From Sphaerochaeta sp. (lineage in GTDB: Bacteria > Spirochaetota > Spirochaetia > Sphaerochaetales > Sphaerochaetaceae): a stretch of 5,630 nucleotides of DNA. The notes under the pieces were generated by a model. That model was not told where the DNA came from and searched no databases. It saw only the letters and a program-made list of their open reading frames with translations. Positions 1 to 5,209 of the stretch are shown piece after piece; the stretch's first letter is position 1; each line of letters opens with the position of its first letter. The translations under genes were made by a program, and so were the position numbers. The stretch spans positions 1 through 5,630 of the forward strand of contig DMAO01000165.1 in the NCBI GenBank assembly GCA_003446545.1. The letters run 5' to 3'.

Positions 1-3
1 AAA

Positions 4-21
4 CCGCCGGAGAACCGGCGG
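4..21 (-). terminator. Rho-independent terminator after rpsU
   Basis: A perfect 7-bp GC stem (CCGCCGG / CCGGCGG) closes a 4-base loop. On the minus strand it lies 8 bases after the rpsU stop codon and is followed by T residues at positions 3-1, where the window ends, so the full length of the T-tract cannot be seen. Position and shape fit an intrinsic terminator closing the recO-recJ-rpsU transcript. Confidence 0.8.
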
Positions 22-29
22 CTATATAC

Positions 30-239
30 TTAGTAACTCTTGGAAACGTGCAATTTCCGTACTTTTTTCATCTGCTTGCGTGCTGCAGCTTTCTTTTTCC
101 GGTTAAGGATGGTGGAGGGCTTCTCAAAGTACTCCCGCTTTTTCCACTCACGGATGATTCCTTCTTTTTCCACCATGCGCTTAAAACGCTTGATTGACTT
201 TTCCAAAGGTTCATTGTCATCAACTTTTACATATGCCAT
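30..239 (-). CDS. rpsU: 30S ribosomal protein bS21
   Basis: Small-subunit ribosomal protein bS21, which sits near the 3' end of 16S rRNA and helps initiation on mRNAs. The 69-residue product has the family layout: an N-terminal part with [18 protein letters not shown] at about residues 10-27, the hallmark [13 protein letters not shown] at about 30-42, then a very basic tail ([15 protein letters not shown], about 48-62) that contacts rRNA. Length is normal. The ATG is supported by a strong Shine-Dalgarno sequence (AGGAGGTG, positions 251-258) 11 bases upstream. It is the last gene of the minus-strand recO-recJ-rpsU cluster and ends in a hairpin terminator. The 142-base gap behind recJ, with a TTGACA box, suggests it may also have its own promoter. 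Identification is firm. Confidence 0.97.
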   Translation of the reverse strand: MAYVKVDDNEPLEKSIKRFKRMVEKEGIIREWKKREYFEKPSTILNRKKKAAARKQMKKVRKLHVSKSY

Positions 240-250
240 ATATTACTACT

Positions 251-258
251 CACCTCCT
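251..258 (-). promoter_or_regulatory. Strong ribosome binding site of rpsU
   Basis: On the minus strand AGGAGGTG, a full match to the anti-Shine-Dalgarno core, lies 11 bases before the rpsU ATG. It fixes the start codon and suggests high translation, as expected for a ribosomal protein. Confidence 0.8.
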
Positions 259-289
259 CTCCCGATTACTGGGTCTAAACTGCGAGAAC

Positions 290-319
290 AGAATGCATCA
301 AACATAGCTCGTATGTCAA
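290..319 (-). promoter_or_regulatory. Possible rpsU promoter
   Basis: A consensus -35 box, TTGACA, is present on the minus strand at 314-319, inside the recJ-rpsU gap. At 17-18 bases spacing the only -10 candidates (CATTCT or GCATTC, about 290-296) are poor, so the promoter call is weak. A second TTGACA lies about 25 bases upstream on the same strand, inside the 334-350 palindrome. A separate promoter would let rpsU be expressed far above recO and recJ. Confidence 0.35.
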
Positions 320-333
320 GCATCTGGATAAGA

Positions 334-350
334 CTCTCTTGTCAAGAGAG
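334..350. repeat. 17-bp palindrome in the recJ-rpsU gap
   Basis: CTCTCTTG and CAAGAGAG are perfect reverse complements around one central base. The element begins 31 bases after the recJ stop codon and lies upstream of rpsU. As RNA it could fold into a hairpin, but on the minus strand it is followed by TCTTATCC rather than a T-run, so it is not a classical terminator. As DNA it has the look of a dyad operator. It also contains a TTGACA box in minus-strand sense. An imperfect palindrome (350-363) abuts it on the recJ side. Function is not known. Confidence 0.6.
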
Positions 351-381
351 ATATGTACGTATCTTTTTTCTTTCTTGGCTT

Positions 382-2535
382 TCATTTCCTGAGCTCCGCT
401 TGCTTATCCGCTTCGGTCTTGAGATCGAGAATGGTAATCTGCAAGGAAGCCTGGTTGCGGTAGTAATTCCGCCCAAGACGGAATGCTACATCCACCTCCG
501 ATCCCTTATCAAAATCACGACCAACACGCTCAGCTGCACTCCAATAGAGAGCTGGCCACTTATACTGACCAAAAGAAAGTGTCAACTTCAGGTGACGTGG
601 ACCTCCCTTATGGTTGTTCAAGAACTGGATATCTTCAACAAGCGCTCCCTCCATCATCAGGACCAGGGGTGGGTTCTTCTCGCCAAACGGCTCAAAGAAC
701 TCAACGACCTTGATGATATCAGGGGTCATATAGGCAACAGGAAGGGTACAATCAACGAGGATGGAGTCATCCACCTCCTGAATGCAATCCATATGGTCAA
801 TCTCATTCATGACACGCTTTTTGAATACGGGAAGATTCTCCACATCCATGGAAAAACCCGCTGCACAGGCATGTCCTCCAAAATCAAGGAAGAGATCCTC
901 AAATGCTGAGAGGAACTCCCGACCATTAAACTCCACAGGACTGCGCAGGGAAGCGGAAACCCGAGTCCCGCCGATGGTGGCAAGTACCATAGAAGGGGCA
1001 TTGAACTGCTTCATAAGGCGGCTGGCCATAACCCCTGTGATCCCCCTACTTAGAGAAGCATCCTCCACCATCACCAGTTTCGAGCCTGTTTGCTCAAAAC
1101 TCTCTTTCGCCTGAGGTGCCAAGCGTTCCCAAGCATCCTCTCCCATCTTTTGGCGTTCCTTGTTCAGTGCGAGCAACTCTCCTGCAAGTCCCTCAGCAAC
1201 CCCAAGGTTGGGGGCAAGCAGCATATCCACGGCCAACGAGGGTCTGCCCATCCTTCCAGAGGCGTTGATAACCGGCGATATCTGCCAGGAGATATCACTG
1301 GTGGAAAGGACCTTCCCTACAAGATTTTGCATCGTGAAGAGAGGAAGCAGAGCTTCCCTCTTGCCTGTAGAGAGCATCTTGAGACCACGCTTCACCAACA
1401 GACGGTTCTCATCCTCCATCGGCATGAGGTCAGCGATCGTGCCGATGGCAACAAGGTCGAGGATTGCATCGTAGCCACTGTCCAGCAAGGGGTGTTTTTT
1501 TATGGAGTAAGCGCTGAACAGAGAAAACAGAACCTGAAGCTCATCACGGCCATGCACGCTGTACTTGAGGGCCCTACTGATACTTGAAAGGGCAAAGACA
1601 CTCTTTCCCTTGATAACTGGCATGACGCTCTCCATTTCCGGACGCATATCGACAAGGTGTATCTCTACACTCTTACCAAAGGCCTGCCGTAGCTGTGCTA
1701 GTTCGGACGCGACATCCAAGACTAGGATTGGCACCCCGGCAGAGAGGAACTTGAGGACTGTGCTCTGCGAAGGTGCAAGAAGTCCTGGGTTTATCTCTTC
1801 GATTACCCGATCGGTGACAACAAGGTTCTCAACCTTCATAGCCTGGATAATAACCGTATCATGACCGGGCTGTGCGTGTAGCAGGATGCACTCCTCATGG
1901 TAGAAATCCGTCTGACTGAAACGTAGAGCCCAGATAACCTTGGCAACAACCCCACATCCGGCAAGATGCTCAAAGGGGTATCCACAGCCAATTACCTTGG
2001 GGTCTATGATTGCCAAGGCCGGGGGAAGATTCTCCCCTGCGAGGTGGTGGTCTAGTACGATGGTGTCGATGCCCAACGTCTTGGCGTGCGCTATCTCGGT
2101 ATTGTTTGAGATTCCGCAGTCCACGGTAATGATAAGGGTAACATTATCGGCGTAAGCGGCATCGACACCGTCGGTGGTGAGGCCATAGGGTTCATCTCCT
2201 TCTGGGACCCTGTAGGAAACCTCAATTCCAAGACGTTGCAACTCTTGTACAAGAAGGGCTGTACTGGTGATGCCATCGACATCACGGTCGCCGAATACAC
2301 GTACAAACTCCCCCTCTGAGACAGCACCATTGATACGGTCGACAACCTCTTCCATATCGTCAAATAGAAACGGGTTATGCAAATAGGTCAGTTCACCCTC
2401 CAGATGGAACTTAACCTGGTCGCTGGAGGTCAGTCCCCGTCTGACCATAATCGAAGAACACAAGGGATCCAAACCATACTGCTCATGCAGATGCTTCACG
2501 TCCTGAGACGCTACAGCCTTTTTTTTCCATTCCAT
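382..2535 (-). CDS. recJ: Single-stranded-DNA-specific exonuclease RecJ (DHH family)
   Basis: Mn/Mg-dependent 5'-3' exonuclease on single-stranded DNA, acting in the RecF recombination pathway, base-excision and mismatch repair. DHH-domain motifs appear in order: GDRDVDG at 82-88 (normally GDYDVDG), TVDCG 137-141, DHH 162-164, IDPK 177-180, GCG 193-195, DLVAIGTIAD 360-369 and NASGRMG 424-430. DHHA1 follows (about 485-580, with GGHACAAGF at 553-561), then a C-terminal OB-type domain with EPFGEKNPP (615-623). The 717 residues exceed the roughly 577 of E. coli RecJ. Most of the excess lies between GCG and DLVAIGTIAD, where an extra domain is inserted. The start is firm: an in-frame TAA lies six codons upstream and the next Met is residue 30. 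The ribosome site (AAGG, 13 bases away) is weak. Codons 4-6 form an A8 run. It lies 34 bases behind recO, probably co-transcribed. Confidence 0.96.
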   Translation of the reverse strand: MEWKKKAVASQDVKHLHEQYGLDPLCSSIMVRRGLTSSDQVKFHLEGELTYLHNPFLFDDMEEVVDRINGAVSEGEFVRVFGDRDVDGITSTALLVQELQRLGIEVSYRVPEGDEPYGLTTDGVDAAYADNVTLIITVDCGISNNTEIAHAKTLGIDTIVLDHHLAGENLPPALAIIDPKVIGCGYPFEHLAGCGVVAKVIWALRFSQTDFYHEECILLHAQPGHDTVIIQAMKVENLVVTDRVIEEINPGLLAPSQSTVLKFLSAGVPILVLDVASELAQLRQAFGKSVEIHLVDMRPEMESVMPVIKGKSVFALSSISRALKYSVHGRDELQVLFSLFSAYSIKKHPLLDSGYDAILDLVAIGTIADLMPMEDENRLLVKRGLKMLSTGKREALLPLFTMQNLVGKVLSTSDISWQISPVINASGRMGRPSLAVDMLLAPNLGVAEGLAGELLALNKERQKMGEDAWERLAPQAKESFEQTGSKLVMVEDASLSRGITGVMASRLMKQFNAPSMVLATIGGTRVSASLRSPVEFNGREFLSAFEDLFLDFGGHACAAGFSMDVENLPVFKKRVMNEIDHMDCIQEVDDSILVDCTLPVAYMTPDIIKVVEFFEPFGEKNPPLVLMMEGALVEDIQFLNNHKGGPRHLKLTLSFGQYKWPALYWSAAERVGRDFDKGSEVDVAFRLGRNYYRNQASLQITILDLKTEADKQAELRK
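1501..1899 (-). other. Degenerate DnaQ/DEDD exonuclease-like domain inserted in RecJ
   Basis: RecJ residues about 213-345 are absent from the usual RecJ core. They read like the 3'-5' exonuclease fold of DNA polymerase III epsilon. A segment at about 226-251 (HDTVIIQAMKVEN followed by VVTDRVIEEINPG) resembles the 'rIIEIGAVkVeng..vdrF..liNPg' strand region. LAQLRQAFG (279-287) resembles the Exo II helix. KGKSVFALSSISRAL, HGRDE and QVLFSLF (309-340) resemble the 'lksysLsaLa..l', 'HRAleDA' and 'tAelFl.L' C-terminal part. The Exo I acidic pair (DxE) aligns with LLHAQ at 218-222 and is lost, and the Exo II Asp is not preserved in place. The domain is therefore probably non-catalytic, perhaps for binding DNA or a partner. 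The match was made by eye and is an inference. Confidence 0.5.
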
Positions 2536-2569
2536 ATGTATATAACAACCTTACAATAAATATTCTCAA

Positions 2570-3319
2570 TCAAAACAGGGTCTGCAACATCCCCCCTGAA
2601 AGGGTCTTCAGCTCCTTACCACTTATAAAGGAGGCATAGCGTAACATATACGCTTTAATGCGGAGCGTTGCACGCTCGCTAAGCTCTACAGCCACAGCAG
2701 CAGGAAAGTCCATCCCCTTGGTAAGGGTCAGATACCTTCTGGCCCCCGGGCCGAGAACCATAGCAGTATCCAAGGTGGCACAAGCTTCACAACAAGGGCT
2801 TCCCATCTGTGAATTGAACCGGATGATCTCCTCTACAGCATAGGTTCTCTCACAAATAGGGCATCTGGTGAAGTCCGCCTGCAAGCCACAAATGTCCAAG
2901 AGCCGCAACACGAACTGGATAAGAATCCGACCTACAAGATCCTGGTGGGAACAGAGCATATCAAGGGCTTTGCTCAACAGTCCATACTGGGACGTACTAT
3001 CCCCCCCATTGGTGTTGATAACAAGTTCACAAAAAAACAGGGCGGCATAGTTTGCACCCAGATCGGTGCGAATCTCATCATGGGTAGCGATGAGCTGGAC
3101 ATCCTTAAGGGTATAGTCACGTTTTACGGGGTTATAGTACATAAAGAACTGTCCATCGGAGAACACATCTCCCTTCACAGCCTTAATTGACTTCCTAGCC
3201 CCATAACTGACCACATCAATGAGCCCAAAATCGAGGGTCAACAGCTTGAGGCGACGGTTCATCTGTCCGTACCGTATGCTATGCAGGACTATTGCCAAGG
3301 ACGATACGTTTCGTTCCAT
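2570..3319 (-). CDS. recO: DNA repair protein RecO
   Basis: RecO anneals single strands and, with RecR, displaces SSB and loads RecA at gaps. The 249-residue length is typical. An N-terminal OB-fold region (about 5-80) is followed by a helical domain carrying a zinc-finger pattern, C153-x2-C156 and C177-x2-C180, as in many bacterial RecO proteins. The segments GLLSKALDMLC (113-123) and FVLRLLDICGLQADFTRCPIC (136-156) are diagnostic. The start is supported by GGAGGG (3323-3328) four bases before the ATG. It is first in the minus-strand run with recJ 34 bases downstream, which is a sensible pairing as both act in the RecF pathway. The gene holds a G7 run (3001-3007) and a T7 run, both read in frame. 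The divergent neighbour starts 84 bases away. Confidence 0.95.
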   Translation of the reverse strand: MERNVSSLAIVLHSIRYGQMNRRLKLLTLDFGLIDVVSYGARKSIKAVKGDVFSDGQFFMYYNPVKRDYTLKDVQLIATHDEIRTDLGANYAALFFCELVINTNGGDSTSQYGLLSKALDMLCSHQDLVGRILIQFVLRLLDICGLQADFTRCPICERTYAVEEIIRFNSQMGSPCCEACATLDTAMVLGPGARRYLTLTKGMDFPAAVAVELSERATLRIKAYMLRYASFISGKELKTLSGGMLQTLF

Positions 3320-3322
3320 GAA

Positions 3323-3328
3323 CCCTCC
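3323..3328 (-). promoter_or_regulatory. Ribosome binding site of recO
   Basis: GGAGGG on the minus strand, four bases before the recO ATG. The spacing is on the short side, but the match is strong and decides the start. Confidence 0.7.
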
Positions 3329-3334
3329 AAATGA

Positions 3335-3363
3335 AGAGTAGAACAGTGGACGTAAAAAATCAA
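3335..3363 (-). promoter_or_regulatory. Possible recO promoter, divergent
   Basis: On the minus strand TTGATT (3358-3363) and TACTCT (3335-3340) are separated by exactly 17 bases. The -35 matches consensus at four of six positions and the -10 at three, so the call is weak. If used, transcription would begin near 3328, giving a 9-base leader made up of little more than the Shine-Dalgarno sequence. Its -35 box is only four bases from the -35 of the plus-strand promoter. Confidence 0.35.
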
Positions 3364-3367
3364 CTGG

Positions 3368-3396
3368 TTGGAAGATTGTCTTTGTTGTGATATGAT
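3368..3396 (+). promoter_or_regulatory. Promoter of the Lnb-like gene, predicted leaderless
   Basis: TTGGAA (3368-3373), a 17-base spacer and TATGAT (3391-3396) make a good sigma-70-type promoter, with -35 at 4/6 and -10 at 5/6. The expected start of transcription is about 3403, directly before the ATG at 3404. No Shine-Dalgarno sequence precedes that ATG. The reading frame is open back to a TTG at 3368, but that TTG is part of the -35 box and so is not a translation start. Confidence 0.6.
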
Positions 3397-3403
3397 TCCC
3401 GCC

Positions 3404-4693
3404 ATGAAACGTCTAGTGATTACCCTTCTTCTCATGACACTATTCACCACAGCCGTTTTCTCCTTCAGCGTAGGAGAAAGACGGTTGCAGGAGCAACCTT
3501 TTGACAGCGAACAAGAACTTGGGAAGGTTGACTTTACCAAGGCCCTTGCACCCAACCAACTCGAATGGGTAAACCGTGCGAAGCTCTCACTTTTGACCGT
3601 GGGGAGCGGAGATCCTCTCTATGCATGGTTCGGGCACAGTGCCCTCATCATAAGCCAGCCCTCAGGGGAAGATATCATGTACGATTATGGGGTATTCGAT
3701 CCTGACCAGAAGAATTTCTACCTGAACTTCGCCCGCGGGCGCATGTACTACTCTGTCTGGGAGAGTGGTGCGGCATGGAGAATAGAGGAAGCCCTGGCTG
3801 AAAAGCGCGATGTAAAGCTCATTGAACTGAACCTTACCCCCGAGGCAAAGCTTGCCACCATACAATTCCTACAAAACAATGCCAAAGAGGAAAACAGCAC
3901 CTACCTCTATCACTTCTACAACGACAACTGTGCAACCAGGATTCGTGACATCATCAATGCAGCAACCGATGGCGCATTCCGGCGCTGGGCAGAGACACAA
4001 CAGACCACATCCAGTTACCGCCAATTCGTCCAGCGTTATATGAGCCATTCACCGGTAGTATTCTGGACTCTTGATTTTCTCCAGGGTAAAACCATAGACA
4101 AACCGCTGAATCGCTATGAGGAGATGTTCCTTCCTGAAAGCCTATACCAGGCGGTATTGGACTTCTCCCCCTCCCTGGTGAAAAGTACAGAAATGCTCCA
4201 GGATACAAGCGGGAGCGGCATACGCTTCAGAGCCCATACGAAGAATGTGAACCATGTGGGGGCTTATGCACTTTCTGGAATTCTCTTGGCCTTAGCGCTG
4301 TTCTTTCTTGGAAAACGATACACGCGGACGACCTCAATCCTCTATGCATTGCTACTGCTGGCCCTTGGGGTCCTGGGAAGCATCCTGCTGTTCATGATGA
4401 CGTTCTCTGATATGGATATGACATGGTTCAATGAGAATATCGTACTGGTCAATCCCCTTCTTTTTATTGGGATGGTAGCAGCCATTGCCTCAGCATGCAC
4501 AAAAAAGAAAACAAGGCAGGGGAAACTGGCGAAGTGGACCTTTCAGGCGATGTTTGTAGCGGGCATTGCCCTGGTGGTGGCAAAGGGCCTGTTGCCAACA
4601 GTGTTGGCCCAGGACAACCTGAAGGTTATCCTGCTCCTGTTGCCCCTAGCCTTGTCAGGGGCGGCCTTTTATGGCAGGAGCGACCGAAAATAG
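3404..4693 (+). CDS. DUF4105/Lnb-type periplasmic-domain membrane protein
   Basis: Resembles the DUF4105 family, now described as the N-terminal periplasmic domain of Lnb, the Bacteroides lipoprotein N-acyltransferase. From the ATG at 3404 the product has 429 residues. A signal peptide or anchor covers 1-22, with a basic start and then a hydrophobic run ending near FSFS. The periplasmic domain (about 50-280) carries GDPLYAWFGHSALI (69-82), YDYGVFDP (93-100), NFARGRMYY (108-116), FYNDNCATRIRDII (171-184) and NRYEEMFLPESL (236-247). About five membrane helices follow (about 284-303, 309-331, 346-364, 377-395, 405-423). His78 and Cys176 are the likely catalytic pair. Lipoprotein acyl transfer at the outer face of the inner membrane is plausible but inferred, as DUF4105 proteins are diverse. 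No operon partner on this strand. Its 3' end overlaps the convergent LemA-like gene by 39 bases. Confidence 0.85.
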   Translation: MKRLVITLLLMTLFTTAVFSFSVGERRLQEQPFDSEQELGKVDFTKALAPNQLEWVNRAKLSLLTVGSGDPLYAWFGHSALIISQPSGEDIMYDYGVFDPDQKNFYLNFARGRMYYSVWESGAAWRIEEALAEKRDVKLIELNLTPEAKLATIQFLQNNAKEENSTYLYHFYNDNCATRIRDIINAATDGAFRRWAETQQTTSSYRQFVQRYMSHSPVVFWTLDFLQGKTIDKPLNRYEEMFLPESLYQAVLDFSPSLVKSTEMLQDTSGSGIRFRAHTKNVNHVGAYALSGILLALALFFLGKRYTRTTSILYALLLLALGVLGSILLFMMTFSDMDMTWFNENIVLVNPLLFIGMVAAIASACTKKKTRQGKLAKWTFQAMFVAGIALVVAKGLLPTVLAQDNLKVILLLLPLALSGAAFYGRSDRK

Positions 4694-5197
4694 CTCTAGG
4701 GGTTGCATTCCCAAACGCTTTGCAGCAAGGGTTGCTAGAAAGCCCCCTATCTGAACATTATAGTAGAGAGCCTTGTCATTGTACTCGTTCAAATACAGTG
4801 CCATCTCCTGTTCCGCATCATAAATCTTCTCAAAATAGGCTGCATAAAGCGGATATTGCTTGTCCGTGAAGACCTGTATCTGCAGCAAGGCGAGTTCTTT
4901 ATCAAGAGCAACATAGAGCTCACTTACCAACGAAGGTGATTTCTCCCGTGAATAGGAAGAGACCAGGTCTTCGATAGGTCCTGCAAGACTGTGATCATCC
5001 AAAAGGTCTACAAGGGTTGTTGCGTACATGAAGCGATCATCGATCGCATCCATGCCCTGATCGAGAAATGCAATCGCTTCCTTCTTGTATCTCTTCAACC
5101 GAGAGACGTTGTTCTGGTCAATGGCAACACCAGCAAATATAAGGAGGAACAACACGACCGCAATGCTGATGACAGCACTGCGGCGGTTGGGAAACAT
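4655..5197 (-). CDS. Divergent LemA-like membrane-anchored protein
   Basis: A 180-residue protein with one N-terminal membrane segment (about 8-27), basic residues before it and a long helical domain after it, as in LemA proteins, whose role is poorly understood. The best match is the C-terminal signature: EYNDKALYYNVQIGGF (138-153), then LGMQPLELF (162-170), like the family's 'YN..V..YN..i..FP....a...g..p...F'. The usual N-terminal signature (W..iD.qlkrR.dLiPnLv) is reduced to DAIDDRFMYATTLVDLL (50-66). The start at 5197 is chosen because AAGGG (5205-5209), overlapping the upstream stop codon, is seven bases before it and because the membrane segment follows at once. The frame is open further upstream, but that would run inside arcC. 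It lies 10 bases behind arcC, probably the same transcript. The 3' end overlaps the convergent gene. Confidence 0.65.
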   Translation of the reverse strand: MFPNRRSAVISIAVVLFLLIFAGVAIDQNNVSRLKRYKKEAIAFLDQGMDAIDDRFMYATTLVDLLDDHSLAGPIEDLVSSYSREKSPSLVSELYVALDKELALLQIQVFTDKQYPLYAAYFEKIYDAEQEMALYLNEYNDKALYYNVQIGGFLATLAAKRLGMQPLELFSVAPAIKGRP

Positions 5198-5204
5198 GGG
5201 TTTG

Positions 5205-5209
5205 CCCTT
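5205..5209 (-). promoter_or_regulatory. Ribosome binding site of the LemA-like gene, overlapping the arcC stop
   Basis: On the minus strand the sequence TAAGGG joins the arcC stop codon to an AAGGG ribosome site seven bases before the ATG at 5197. This layout suggests translational coupling and supports the internal start over an upstream one. Confidence 0.55.

Noticed and set aside
334..350. Palindrome as an intrinsic terminator of recJ
   Set aside because: No T-tract follows it on the minus strand, so only a palindrome of unknown role is claimed.
40..909. Plus-strand open frame of 289 codons
   Set aside because: It lies opposite rpsU, the recJ-rpsU gap and the end of recJ, has no recognisable domain and no ribosome site, and its composition is that of an antisense shadow.
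1090..1587. Plus-strand open frame of 165 codons opposite recJ
   Set aside because: It is fully antisense to recJ, whose motifs are clear, and has no family resemblance.
2536..2569. Separate recJ promoter in the recO-recJ gap
   Set aside because: The gap is AT-rich and TTGAGA is present, but any -10 (TATATA) would need a 19-base spacer and lies almost on the start codon. Co-transcription from recO is simpler.
3368..3403. Extended N-terminus of the Lnb-like protein from a TTG at 3368
   Set aside because: The TTG is part of the -35 box, the added residues would spoil the signal peptide, and there is no ribosome site before it.
4642..4670. GCCCCT/AGGGGC hairpin followed by a short T-run
   Set aside because: It has a terminator-like shape on the plus strand but lies inside the coding end of the Lnb-like gene, before its stop codon, with a 9-base loop and only four T residues.
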